The notes under the pieces were generated by a model. It made no database searches. It was not told the DNA's origin and was given only the letters and a program-made list of their open reading frames with translations. Shown piece after piece: positions 1 to 7,479 of a stretch of 64,000 nt of DNA. The stretch lies in the NCBI GenBank assembly GCA_023426245.1, contig JAFABB010000017.1, positions 62,001 to 126,000 on the forward strand, in the 5' to 3' direction. This DNA comes from Bacillota bacterium (GTDB taxonomy: Bacteria; Bacillota; UBA4882; UBA8346). The position numbers and the translations under genes were made by a program. Within the stretch, counting starts at the first letter, position 1; every line of letters starts with the position of its first letter.

Positions 1-906
1 GTAGTATCCAATACTCAACTTGCTACGGAAGATTTTGTTATGGAGTTTAAGCTGTTATGTCGAGGAATACAGGAATCGATTCACAAAGAAACCAACTATT
101 CAATTACCATTGGTTTAGGGTCCGTAGTTTCTAATATAGAGAAATTGAACGAATCTTATGAGGCTGCTCTGGATGCGGTTTCCTGCCGTTTTAAATTAGG
201 AAGAGGTTTGGTATTCGATCAAGATATGGTTAAGCAAGACCAAGCTGATCCCAGTTATCCTAAAGATTATGAAAAATTAATTTTAGATGGACTGCGGGTT
301 GGGAATGTCTGCGAGGTTAAAGAAGCTTTAAGTCGATTTATTACAGCGATTATACCTTACTCAGATGCAGAAATTATGGTTGCTATCAACCAGTTGATTT
401 TTGCTTCAACTAGAGTCATGGATGAAAAGATAGATGCCCATAAATCCAGCTCATCAACAAATAAACGACTAATAAAAAGGGAATTGGACAAATTACAAAC
501 CCTTGATGACATCACTCATTATTTAACTGATTGGTACCAAACGAACATTGAAATCTTTGACTTCAACCGTTCCCGACGTCGACTGGATTTGGTTGAAAAA
601 GTGAAGTCGTTAATTGGTGAAAAGTATAACGATCCAAATCTGACTCTTCAGGAACTAGCTGAGGCCGTTTGTCTCTCCCCCAGTCACTTGAGAGCACTGT
701 TCCGGGATACTGTTGGAGAAACTTTAGCAGACTACATCGCCGAGTATCGTTTACAGAAAGCCGGCGAAATGTTAATTCAAACTGAAAAATCAGTTGCCGA
801 AATCGCTATTACCGCCGGCTTATCTAGTGCAAATTATTTTCACAATGTCTTTCGGCGCCGTTTTGGCGAGACCCCGGTGGAATATCGGCGGAATCATCGA
901 AAATAA
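1..906 (+). CDS. AraC-family response regulator (YesN type), 5' end outside window
   Basis: The reading frame is open to base 1, so the N-terminus lies upstream. The visible 301 residues end in a classic AraC/XylS double helix-turn-helix. The first HTH is around LQELAEAVCLSPSHLRALF and the second around VAEIAITAGLSSANYFHNVF, ending with the family tail GETPVEYRR. The region before it (ITIGLGSVVSNIEKLNESYEAA) matches the degenerate GGDEF-like domain found between the receiver and the HTH in YesN-type response regulators. A receiver domain is therefore expected upstream but cannot be seen. Such regulators usually control a neighbouring carbohydrate transporter and pair with a sensor kinase; the target is not visible here. 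The gene stops at TAA and is followed by about 470 bp without a gene. Confidence 0.88.
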   Translation, partial: VVSNTQLATEDFVMEFKLLCRGIQESIHKETNYSITIGLGSVVSNIEKLNESYEAALDAVSCRFKLGRGLVFDQDMVKQDQADPSYPKDYEKLILDGLRVGNVCEVKEALSRFITAIIPYSDAEIMVAINQLIFASTRVMDEKIDAHKSSSSTNKRLIKRELDKLQTLDDITHYLTDWYQTNIEIFDFNRSRRRLDLVEKVKSLIGEKYNDPNLTLQELAEAVCLSPSHLRALFRDTVGETLADYIAEYRLQKAGEMLIQTEKSVAEIAITAGLSSANYFHNVFRRRFGETPVEYRRNHRK

Positions 907-1342
907 TGTAGGTAAATCTATCTAGAAAATACATTCAAAATCTATTCTCCCGCCAAGGCGCAGAGGCGCTGAGAAAACCTTAAACCATTCGTTCTTATCT
1001 TTTAACTCTTCGACTGCGGCACCTGTGGTGATGATGCCTCTGCGCGAGATTATGCCCTTTGGTGTCTCTGCCCCATTTTCATCCTTTCACGTGCCCCGCG
1101 GCTTGCAAAGTAAGCCGCGCTGGCTGGGGTGGGCCGACTACTTAGAAATAAAAAACCAAGGGAGTGGAAATTAATCCACCCCCTTAAAAAATGAAAGACC
1201 AAAAGCATTTAAAATTACAAGATTCGGTATAATACGGCCCTTTTCAAATATTCCACTACTCTTTATATCCTTTTAATTCATCAACATTCTTATGTTGAGT
1301 TTTATGAATCACGTTGATTTGGCTTCTTACGGTCGCCTTAGA
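907..1342. other. gene-free spacer with decayed repeat and hairpins
   Basis: No credible gene is seen. The stretch around 951-985 (CGCCAAGGCGCAGAGGCGC) and its near-inverse around 1037-1068 (CTCTGCGCGAGA, CCCTTTGGTGTCTC) look like a degenerate dispersed repeat. A related piece lies at 10591-10613. Two hairpins follow. One has 8-bp arms (1097-1104 / 1112-1119). The other, at 1158-1185, has 11-bp arms and an A-run on its left side, so it would act as a terminator only for minus-strand transcription, downstream of the tRNA operon. Confidence 0.5.
1150..1190 (-). terminator. second minus-strand terminator-like hairpin behind the tRNA operon
   Basis: Arms 1158-1168 and 1175-1185 pair over 11 bp with one wobble. 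Read on the minus strand, the hairpin is followed by GGTTTTTTATTT, as in an intrinsic terminator. It lies behind the tRNA-Leu terminator and may catch read-through. Confidence 0.5.
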
Positions 1343-1374
1343 AAATAAAAAAAACCGACTATCGAGTCGGTTTT
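1343..1374 (-). terminator. intrinsic terminator of the tRNA operon
   Basis: The 8-bp stem is 1353-1360 / 1365-1372 (AACCGACT). On the minus strand a run of eight T follows. It sits just past the 3' end of tRNA-Leu, the last gene of the tRNA cluster. Confidence 0.8.
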
Positions 1375-1381
1375 AAATATT

Positions 1382-1469
1382 TGGTGCCGAAGACCGGAAT
1401 CGAACCGGTACGGTCTTTAGGACCGAGGGATTTTAAGTCCCTTGCGTCTGCCAGTTCCGCCACTTCGGC
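1382..1469 (-). tRNA. tRNA-Leu (UAA)
   Basis: An 88-nt class II tRNA with a long variable arm. The acceptor stem is GCCGAAG/CTTCGGC, the T-loop GGTTCGATTCC is intact, and CCA is encoded. The anticodon loop contains TAA (CTTAAAA), giving Leu UUA/UUG. It is the last gene of the minus-strand tRNA cluster. Confidence 0.95.
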
Positions 1470-1500
1470 AAAACTTATAAACTTTTGAAATATTAAATAT

Positions 1501-1575
1501 TGGAGGCGGCACCCAGATTTGAACTGGGGGATAAAGGTTTTGCAGACCTCTGCCTTACCGCTTGGCTATGCCGCC
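1501..1575 (-). tRNA. tRNA-Cys (GCA)
   Basis: 75 nt with encoded CCA, acceptor GGCGGCA and T-loop GTTCAAATC. The anticodon loop CTGCAAA gives GCA, cysteine. It is 31 bp upstream of tRNA-Leu in the same orientation. Confidence 0.95.
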
Positions 1576-1694
1576 TTTACATGCGTGACCTTTGTGTGCC
1601 GCTGCACTCTCTACTCGTAAGTACTGGGCTTTAGAGTAAATTTTAACCCTCACTTGAGGGTCTATATATTCATTATATCATAGATTTTAAATTT

Positions 1695-1769
1695 TGGAGC
1701 GGAAAACGAGATTCGAACTCGCGACCCTCGCCTTGGCAAGGCGATGCTCTACCACTGAGCTACTTCCGC
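1695..1769 (-). tRNA. tRNA-Gly (GCC)
   Basis: 75 nt with encoded CCA and acceptor GCGGAAG pairing TTTCCGC. The anticodon loop TTGCCAA gives GCC, glycine. A 119-bp spacer without recognisable features separates it from tRNA-Cys. Confidence 0.95.
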
Positions 1770-1786
1770 TTATTAATTAAACTTGA

Positions 1787-1862
<76 letters not shown>

Positions 1863-1878
1863 ATTGAAGACAAAAAAT

Positions 1879-1907
1879 ATTATACAACTTACCAGTTAAA
1901 ACGTCAA
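1879..1907 (-). promoter_or_regulatory. sigma-A promoter for tRNA-Phe/Gly/Cys/Leu
   Basis: On the minus strand TTGACG (1907-1902) and TATAAT (1884-1879) are separated by exactly 17 bp. The predicted start lies about 10 bp before tRNA-Phe. This divides the six tRNAs into two transcription units or adds an internal promoter. Confidence 0.85.
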
Positions 1908-1941
1908 GACTTTTCTTTTTTTTGCCACTCATTAATTTAAA

Positions 1942-2019
1942 TGGCGGAGCCGATGGGACTCGAACCCACGGTCTCCAGCGTGACAGGCTGGCATGTTAAA
2001 CCGACTACACCACGGCTCC
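1942..2019 (-). tRNA. tRNA-Asp (GUC)
   Basis: 78 nt with encoded CCA and acceptor GGAGCCG/CGGCTCC. The anticodon loop CTGTCAC gives GTC, aspartate. Its 3' side is followed by the promoter of tRNA-Phe. Confidence 0.95.
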
Positions 2020-2029
2020 GTTTAATGAA

Positions 2030-2106
2030 TGGTGGGAAATATAGGATTCGAACCTATGACCCCTTGCTTGTAAGGCAAGTGCTCTCACCAGCTGAGCTAA
2101 TTTCCC
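2030..2106 (-). tRNA. tRNA-Val (UAC)
   Basis: 77 nt with encoded CCA and acceptor GGGAAAT/ATTTCCC. The anticodon loop CTTACAA gives TAC, valine. It is the first tRNA of the cluster, 10 bp before tRNA-Asp. Confidence 0.95.
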
Positions 2107-2206
2107 AATATTCCCGTTCTTTAAAACGAATTCTTTGGAACACGTTTTATCGAACGCCTTCTCGCAATCACTTTCTTTCGAACACGTTCTCGCGAGTGCA
2201 TTTAAT

Positions 2207-2235
2207 AGTATATCGAAAAACATCCCATCTGTAAA
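2207..2235 (-). promoter_or_regulatory. sigma-A promoter for tRNA-Val/Asp
   Basis: On the minus strand TTTACA (2235-2230) and TATACT (2212-2207) are separated by 17 bp. The roughly 95-nt transcribed leader before tRNA-Val holds several imperfect copies of a CGTGTTCnAAAG-like word (2112-2197). No stable function is evident for these. Confidence 0.8.
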
Positions 2236-2428
2236 GAGGCTTTTTTCATTTTTTTGATAATAAATAATGGAATTTAAGCAGGAATTTTGCACAACAAGCA
2301 GGAATATAAACTGTTTTTTTGTATGTTTAGCTACTATATAATGCCATGTTTGAATTGATTATTTTATCACTAACTCAATCACTACGGCTTTTCCAGCTTT
2401 CATCCCATTCTTTGGCTGATATCGTTCT

Positions 2429-3250
2429 TTATTTCGGGACTGACATTTTCAGATCAAACCAGGCACTGATTTCTTCAACCTGGGCATCCCCAAGCCTGGC
2501 ATGACTTAAAGCCCCGTGATAATCCGAGCCACCGGTACAAAACAGGTGATATTTCCGTGCCAGTTCCAAATACTTAGCGGTTTGCTGAGGATTGTGGGTT
2601 GGATAATATACTTCCAGCCCTTTGAGTCCCCCGTCAACAAACTCCGGAATCAAAGCATCATTGTTCATCCGTCCGGGATGAGCCAGAACTGCAATTCCTC
2701 CAGCACTTTCAATAAGCTCGATGGCCTCAAATGTCCCGATCTCGCTATGGGGCACATAAGCAACCCCGTTTTTTCCCAGGTAATAATCAAAAGCTCCTTG
2801 CCGATGTTCCCGGGAAATCATGCCTTCTCTTTCCAAGGCCCTGAAAATATGGGAACGTCCTATAAAACGGCTGGTGGTTTGAGCCCGCACTTTCTCCCAT
2901 GATAACGGAAGGTTGTTTTGTTTTAGCTTTTGAATAATTAATTTAGCCCTTTCATTCCGGGACTCCACGATTTTTTCCAATTTGGACAACAACGCTTGAT
3001 GATGAAGATCAAAATTATAACCTAAAACGTGGACTTCGGAATTTCCATAATCCGTCGTCAGTTCAACACCAGGAACAAAAGTATATTGATGCCTTGCTGC
3101 CTCCAGGACTGCTTCCGAAATTCCACCGATGGAATCATGATCCGTGAGGGCAATTCCGGAAAGTCCCCTGTCAATCGCCTTGTTGATCAACTCTGCCGGT
3201 TTTAGAGTTCCGTCGGAATATATCGAATGTGTATGTAAGTCGTAACCCAT
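2429..3250 (-). CDS. PHP-domain metal-dependent phosphoesterase (TrpH/YciV type)
   Basis: A 273-residue protein that is a whole PHP domain of the TrpH/YciV family. These enzymes are metal-dependent phosphodiesterases or nucleotidases acting on 3',5'-bisphosphates or short RNA. Metal ligands visible in order are HTHS (residues 6-9), TDHDS (36-40), GVE (about 63), HVLGYN (about 75), LAHPG (about 190) and the closing GSDYHG. Length is normal for the family. The ATG at 3250 is preceded by GGAGAAG. It is a monocistronic-looking minus-strand gene between the tRNA cluster and tyrA. The exact substrate cannot be told from sequence. Confidence 0.85.
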   Translation of the reverse strand: MGYDLHTHSIYSDGTLKPAELINKAIDRGLSGIALTDHDSIGGISEAVLEAARHQYTFVPGVELTTDYGNSEVHVLGYNFDLHHQALLSKLEKIVESRNERAKLIIQKLKQNNLPLSWEKVRAQTTSRFIGRSHIFRALEREGMISREHRQGAFDYYLGKNGVAYVPHSEIGTFEAIELIESAGGIAVLAHPGRMNNDALIPEFVDGGLKGLEVYYPTHNPQQTAKYLELARKYHLFCTGGSDYHGALSHARLGDAQVEEISAWFDLKMSVPK

Positions 3251-3421
3251 AACTTCTCCAGTATCTTTAAGTTAAAATCAGAATCAAATTTGATTCTGGA
3301 ATTCAGTAGTCAGAAGCCAGAATAAAAGCAGAGAATAAATAGAAGTGTATGATATCAGTCTACACATAACTGTGCCATTCGTAAGCTACCCCTCTGTTTT
3401 TGAATTCTGACTTTCAGAGAG
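3251..3421. repeat. short degenerate repeat in tyrA-PHP spacer
   Basis: The spacer holds repeated, partly inverted words built on ATTCTG / CAGAAT (3284-3325 and 3402-3417). They look like remnants of a low-complexity dispersed repeat. No gene, promoter or terminator is convincing. Confidence 0.35.
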
Positions 3422-4525
3422 TTACCTTCGTCTAACCTTGAACCCTTGTTTTTCAAGAACTACGATTGCTTCGTCGACGGCATTGCTGTTTTCCATAGCC
3501 AAGCGCAGGGTACCGCCTTCCCCTTCCCGGACCCTCAAAATTTCGATATCTTTAATGTTGATTCCCGTTTCGGCTAAATGATGAAGCACGGATTCAATGG
3601 TACCCGGGCGGTCTTCAATGGTTACCACCATTTCATATAACAGCGTCAAAAAACCCTTATTTTTGGCAGGGATTTGAGTCCGGACCTCCCGGGCTTTTTC
3701 CAAAAAAGACCGGAGTTCATGGTGGTCGTCGGTATTTAATATATCCTTTAATTCATTGAGTTCAGTCTGAAAATCTTTTATCGCCTCGATAATCCGTTGC
3801 CGGTTACCCAAAATAATTCCTTCCCAAACTCCCGGCGCTCCCATTGCAATACGGGTCGTATCCCGAAACCCGCCGGCCGCCAAATTAAGCGTGCCCGGAT
3901 GGAGTTCTTCGCCAATCCCTGCAGTCTTAGCCAGAGTAGCCGCAAGTAAATGAGGTAAATGGGAAACCATGGCCACGATGCGATCATGTTCGGCGGCAGC
4001 CAGTTTCAGAATATGAGCTCCGGTGTACCGCAGGATTGCGATTACTTCCTCCAGGATCAGGGCTGGAGTCTTGGGATTTTCGATGACAATATAAGCGGCA
4101 TTTTGAAATAAAAATGGGTCCGCGGCTTGGATTCCCTGTTGCTCGGAGCCGGTCATCGGATGTCCGGCCACGAAATAATGGGTGCCCGGCAAAAAAGAAT
4201 AAACTTCTTGAAGGACAACTTCCTTGATGCTTCCCAAATCGGAAAAAATGGTCCCGGGTGCTGTGAACGGCAAAGTGTGCTGTATAATTTCACCAATGAA
4301 TGAAACCGGAGTCGCCACGAATACAACTTTGGCACCGGCGACAGCATCCTCCAGACAAGTTGGAATCCGCCCAATGGCTCCAATCCTGAAAGCTTCCTTT
4401 ACCACCCCGGGATTTTCATCCCATCCCGTAACCGTAAAACCGCTGTGGCTTAATGCTAAAGCCAAAGATCCTCCCATCAAGCCCAGCCCCAATACGGCTA
4501 CCGGTGTGTCATTTGCAGCCGCCAT
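3422..4525 (-). CDS. tyrA: prephenate dehydrogenase with C-terminal ACT domain
   Basis: 367 residues. The NAD-binding Rossmann motif GLGLMGGS lies at residues 12-20, and the substrate-side motif HPMTGSEQQG follows at about 120-130. The last 75 residues (from VVTIEDRPGTIESVL) form an ACT domain, typical of Bacillota TyrA and usually the site of tyrosine feedback. The enzyme oxidises prephenate to 4-hydroxyphenylpyruvate in tyrosine synthesis. The ATG overlaps the aroF stop codon by one base (TAATG), so translation is probably coupled to aroF. Together the two genes cover the entry step and the tyrosine branch of the shikimate pathway. Confidence 0.95.
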   Translation of the reverse strand: MAAANDTPVAVLGLGLMGGSLALALSHSGFTVTGWDENPGVVKEAFRIGAIGRIPTCLEDAVAGAKVVFVATPVSFIGEIIQHTLPFTAPGTIFSDLGSIKEVVLQEVYSFLPGTHYFVAGHPMTGSEQQGIQAADPFLFQNAAYIVIENPKTPALILEEVIAILRYTGAHILKLAAAEHDRIVAMVSHLPHLLAATLAKTAGIGEELHPGTLNLAAGGFRDTTRIAMGAPGVWEGIILGNRQRIIEAIKDFQTELNELKDILNTDDHHELRSFLEKAREVRTQIPAKNKGFLTLLYEMVVTIEDRPGTIESVLHHLAETGINIKDIEILRVREGEGGTLRLAMENSNAVDEAIVVLEKQGFKVRRR

Positions 4526-5538
4526 TATATAGCCCGCCCCAATGCCTGAACGAGTGGAGTTAGCTCGTTCATTAAATTGCCAAAGCCGGCGAAATTCAAA
4601 GATTGTGGGCCATCGGATAAGGCATTCTCTGGATCGGGATGAACTTCAATAATCAAACCGTCACTCCCGACGGCAACAGCCGCTTTGCTGAGAGGATTTA
4701 CCAAATAACGCTTTCCTGTACCATGGCTCGGATCAACGATAATCGGCAAATGGCTGAGGCGTTTGGCAGACGGTACCGCGCTTAAATCAAGGGTATTGCG
4801 GGTGGAAGTCTCATAGGTTCGGATCCCCCGTTCACAAAGAACGACCTGATAATTTCCTTCACTTAATATATATTCCGCCGCCATGAGCCACTCGTCAACC
4901 GTAGCGGCCAAACCGCGTTTTAAAATGACCGGCTTTTTCACTTTGCCGATTTCTTTGAGTAAGGTAAAATTCTGCATATTTCTTGCTCCCACCTGAAGCA
5001 TGGGAGCATATTTCGCCACCAATTCCACTTCCATTGGATTGACTACTTCGGTGACAAAGGGCAAACCCACTTCTTCACTGACCTGTTTCAATATTTTCAA
5101 ACCATCCTCCTCCAAACCCTGGAAAGCATAGGGAGAAGTACGCGGCTTAAAAGCGCCGCCTCTCAGCATGGCTGCGCCTGCTTTTTTTACGGCTATGGCT
5201 GTATCCAACATCTGCTTTTCGTTTTCTACCGCACAAGGTCCGGCTATGATCACCAATTTCGTTCCACCGAAAACAGCCTCTCCGACCCGCACCGTGGAAG
5301 GGGCGCTTTGAAACTCACGGCTGGCCAATTTGAAAGGTTGCGTAATCGGGACCACTTTTTCGACCCCATCCATCGCCTCGATGGATTCCATAACCCCAGG
5401 TTTTTTTTGGCCGATAGCTCCCAAAATCGTCCGTTCTACCCCTTTGGAAAAATGGATCCCAAACCCCCATTCCTGGAGTTTATCCTGCACATGCTGGATC
5501 TGTTCTTCCGTAGCTTCCTGACTCATCACAACAATCAT
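4525..5538 (-). CDS. aroF: DAHP synthase with N-terminal ferredoxin-like regulatory domain
   Basis: 337 residues, class I-beta 3-deoxy-7-phosphoheptulonate synthase (phosphoenolpyruvate plus erythrose 4-phosphate), the first step of the shikimate pathway. Residues 1-70 form the ferredoxin-like domain seen in Thermotoga-type enzymes, where it binds Tyr or Phe as feedback inhibitor. Catalytic-barrel motifs in order are GPCAVEN, FKPRTSPYAFQG, GARNMQNF, LKRGLAATVDEW, CERGIRTYE and VDPSHGTG. GGAGGATGAAACA precedes the ATG. It is translationally coupled to tyrA. A 127-bp palindromic element lies 65 bp upstream; no T-box was seen. Confidence 0.95.
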   Translation of the reverse strand: MIVVMSQEATEEQIQHVQDKLQEWGFGIHFSKGVERTILGAIGQKKPGVMESIEAMDGVEKVVPITQPFKLASREFQSAPSTVRVGEAVFGGTKLVIIAGPCAVENEKQMLDTAIAVKKAGAAMLRGGAFKPRTSPYAFQGLEEDGLKILKQVSEEVGLPFVTEVVNPMEVELVAKYAPMLQVGARNMQNFTLLKEIGKVKKPVILKRGLAATVDEWLMAAEYILSEGNYQVVLCERGIRTYETSTRNTLDLSAVPSAKRLSHLPIIVDPSHGTGKRYLVNPLSKAAVAVGSDGLIIEVHPDPENALSDGPQSLNFAGFGNLMNELTPLVQALGRAI

Positions 5539-5602
5539 TGTTTCATCCTCCTACCATCCTACAATAATATACCACCAAAGGCAGTAAAATTTGCCCTTGT
5601 AG

Positions 5603-5729
5603 GGCTGTTTAAAAAGGAAATATTGCATATTTAGCACCCACAACCAAGAAATACAATATATAGCAATTCATCGTACGCAATGAGACTATATACTGTATTT
5701 CTTATTGATTTGATATTTTTTAAACAGCC
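5603..5729. repeat. 127-bp nested-palindrome element upstream of aroF
   Basis: The outer inverted repeat is GGCTGTTTAAAAA (5603-5615) with TTTTTTAAACAGCC (5716-5729). The inner near-perfect 18-bp inverted repeat is AAGAAATACAATATATAG (5647-5664) against CTATATACTGTATTTCTT (5686-5703), with one mismatch. The same layout, with AGGCTG ends and an inner ATATATAG palindrome, is seen at 38396-38530. It lies between divergent genes aroF and the RluA gene. Confidence 0.7.
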
Positions 5730-5801
5730 TCAATGGATAATTGAATTTATTATAGCAATTAGGAAGATGGTTGTAAACATTGAAAACATCTCGGAAGTAT
5801 T

Positions 5802-5830
5802 TTGACAATCAGCCCTAAAATGGGTAAAAT
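5802..5830 (+). promoter_or_regulatory. sigma-A promoter ending 7 bp before the RluA start codon
   Basis: TTGACA (5802-5807), exactly 17 bp, then TAAAAT (5825-5830). Transcription should begin at or next to the ATG at 5838, giving a leaderless message. This also rules out the upstream TTG (5802) and ATG (5820) as starts, because they lie within the promoter. Confidence 0.7.
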
Positions 5831-5837
5831 AGGGCTT

Positions 5838-6764
5838 ATGGAACAAAAACGTAAACAAAATTTGATTTTTGAAAGTGTTTACCACGGAGAAACGAAAATT
5901 CCTATCACGGATTTTCTACGGCAAGAGGCCTCCATATCAGGCCGCAGTCTGCGGCAATATTTCTTTAAGGGTTTGATCCTTCTCAATCATAAAAAGGCTC
6001 ATTCAAAAACGCATTTAAAAAACAATGATTTAGTCCAGGTCTACGGGGTTGATGCGGAACATCAGGCTTTAAAACCAGAAATCATCCCCTTCGATATAGT
6101 CTATGAAGATGAAAACTTGTTGGTTATCAATAAACCGGCTGGGTTAGCGGTTCATCCTTCAGGGAACATAACCTGCGGGACGCTGGCCAATGGTGTTGCC
6201 GCTTATTTCGAAAAGAAAAACCTGAGAATCAAGGTAAGACCCGTCAACCGCCTGGACTATGGAACTTCCGGACTGATTATTTTCGCTAAAAAGGCTGAAA
6301 TCCAGACCCAATTAACCTCGGCCACCCAGAATAACCACATCCAGCGGATTTATTATTCCATCGTTAAGGGCGTCCCCAGTCCCAAAACAGGCGTTATTGA
6401 TCTGCCGATTGGACATTCGCCGGAGACTAAAGCCAATCAAAGGACGGTATCGGAAGAAGGTAGAGCAGCCGTAACCCACTATAAAGTGATTGAAGAACTT
6501 AACGGAAATGCTCTGCTGGAATTGAGTCTAAAAACCGGCAGAACTCACCAAATCAGGATCCATCTCAGTTCCAGCGGATTCCCGATTTTAGGTGATCCCC
6601 AATACGGGATCCCCAGCCCCTTTATTAAACGGCCCGCTCTCCATGCCGGAAAACTTAAATTTTCCGGTACCGGTATGACCATCCCGGAACTTACCGCCCC
6701 ATTTCCAGAGGATTTTAATATTTTACTGGAAAAGCTAAGATCTAGTAGAGCGTATCGTAAATGA
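5838..6764 (+). CDS. RluA-family pseudouridine synthase
   Basis: 308 residues from ATG 5838. An S4-like N-terminal part (about 25-80) precedes the RluA catalytic domain. That domain has the active-site Asp in RPVNRLDYGTSG (about 125-150 after the start) and the later motif LKTGRTHQIRIHL. It isomerises specific uridines in rRNA or tRNA; the target cannot be assigned. A longer frame reaches back to TTG 5802, but the perfect promoter at 5802-5830 makes that start impossible on the main transcript. The last six codons (SRAYRK) and the stop lie inside the dispersed 105-bp repeat at 6744-6848, so the C-terminus was probably changed by that insertion. Confidence 0.88.
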   Translation: MEQKRKQNLIFESVYHGETKIPITDFLRQEASISGRSLRQYFFKGLILLNHKKAHSKTHLKNNDLVQVYGVDAEHQALKPEIIPFDIVYEDENLLVINKPAGLAVHPSGNITCGTLANGVAAYFEKKNLRIKVRPVNRLDYGTSGLIIFAKKAEIQTQLTSATQNNHIQRIYYSIVKGVPSPKTGVIDLPIGHSPETKANQRTVSEEGRAAVTHYKVIEELNGNALLELSLKTGRTHQIRIHLSSSGFPILGDPQYGIPSPFIKRPALHAGKLKFSGTGMTIPELTAPFPEDFNILLEKLRSSRAYRK

Positions 6765-6848
6765 ATGGCAATCAGAAATGGGGAAGATACGCTCTACTTA
6801 AGTAAAACGTTCACAATCATTGAGTAGTTATTGAGAGAACGTTTTACT
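6744..6848. repeat. 105-bp double-hairpin dispersed repeat, copy 1
   Basis: Two adjacent hairpins. The first has 13-bp arms AGTAGAGCGTATC (6744-6756) and GATACGCTCTACT (6786-6798). The second has 12-bp arms AGTAAAACGTTC (6801-6812) and GAACGTTTTACT (6837-6848). It is about 92% identical by eye to 44494-44598. It sits between convergent genes and supplies the end of the RluA reading frame, while the ThuA stop codon straddles its right edge. Confidence 0.9.
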
Positions 6849-7479
6849 AGTAAACCAGCCAATGTGCGCTTTGACGGATGATTTGACGATAAACTTCATT
6901 GTTAAAAACCTGAGGTTGATGACCCGGCATCAAATAAACCACTTTTCCCATCCCATAATGATGAGCCCAGGCAGCAGGCAAAATTTTACCCTCAAAACCA
7001 TATTCCAGTAATACGGTCTTTTCGGAAAAGGTATCAAATTCAAAGTGATAGGGTTCTTCTTTCATTTCAAAAGGGTGAGTCCCGACCACCACTTCATGTT
7101 CTGGAGCGGAAATCCTGAATACCAGCTGCTGCATTGGGGGATGACCTGTAAAACGGGCACCAATCAACTGAGCCAGCTCATAATGGGCTTGGATTGAAAT
7201 ACCGTTATGAATCACCAGCAATCCTCCCCCGCCGCTGACAAATGATATAAGCCCGGCCACATATTCCGGCGCTATTTTTTGGTCCCAACAATCCGTATAG
7301 GAAATGCAAAGTTGATAGTCTTTCAACTTGGATGCGGAAAAAAACTGATAATCGCCGGTGCTTTCAACTGCTATTTCTGCGGATAGTATTTCGATGAGGG
7401 CTTGATCAACCGGATGCAACGGATGATAAGGCGGATTGGATTTATCCCCCACCAGGATCGCTTTTTTCGGATTTACCAA
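6847..7479 (-). CDS. ThuA-like domain protein
   Basis: 210 residues with the class I glutamine amidotransferase-like fold of the ThuA family. Recognisable stretches are GGGGLLVIHNGIS (about 85-97), a mid-protein FTGHPP, HPFEMKEEPYHFEFDTF and the closing VYLMPGHQPQVF. Family members occur in sugar utilisation loci but their reaction is unknown. The TTG start overlaps the end of the SDR gene by 7 bp (CCTTGGTAA), so it is probably translated by coupling. Co-transcription with an SDR oxidoreductase hints at a small-molecule (sugar?) oxidation or reduction pair; this is inference. Confidence 0.8.
   Translation of the reverse strand: MVNPKKAILVGDKSNPPYHPLHPVDQALIEILSAEIAVESTGDYQFFSASKLKDYQLCISYTDCWDQKIAPEYVAGLISFVSGGGGLLVIHNGISIQAHYELAQLIGARFTGHPPMQQLVFRISAPEHEVVVGTHPFEMKEEPYHFEFDTFSEKTVLLEYGFEGKILPAAWAHHYGMGKVVYLMPGHQPQVFNNEVYRQIIRQSAHWLVY

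Noticed and set aside
1941..2292. Open frames of 97 and 95 residues on both strands
   Set aside because: They run through tRNA-Asp and tRNA-Val and their surroundings; no ribosome site or family. Shadows of the tRNA genes.
5539..5601. T-box leader upstream of aroF, or upstream of trpS
   Set aside because: No T-box sequence (AGGGTGGNACCGCG) in either region.
5802..5837. Upstream TTG or ATG 5820 as the RluA start
   Set aside because: These codons lie within the -35 and spacer of a consensus promoter, so they are not in the main transcript.
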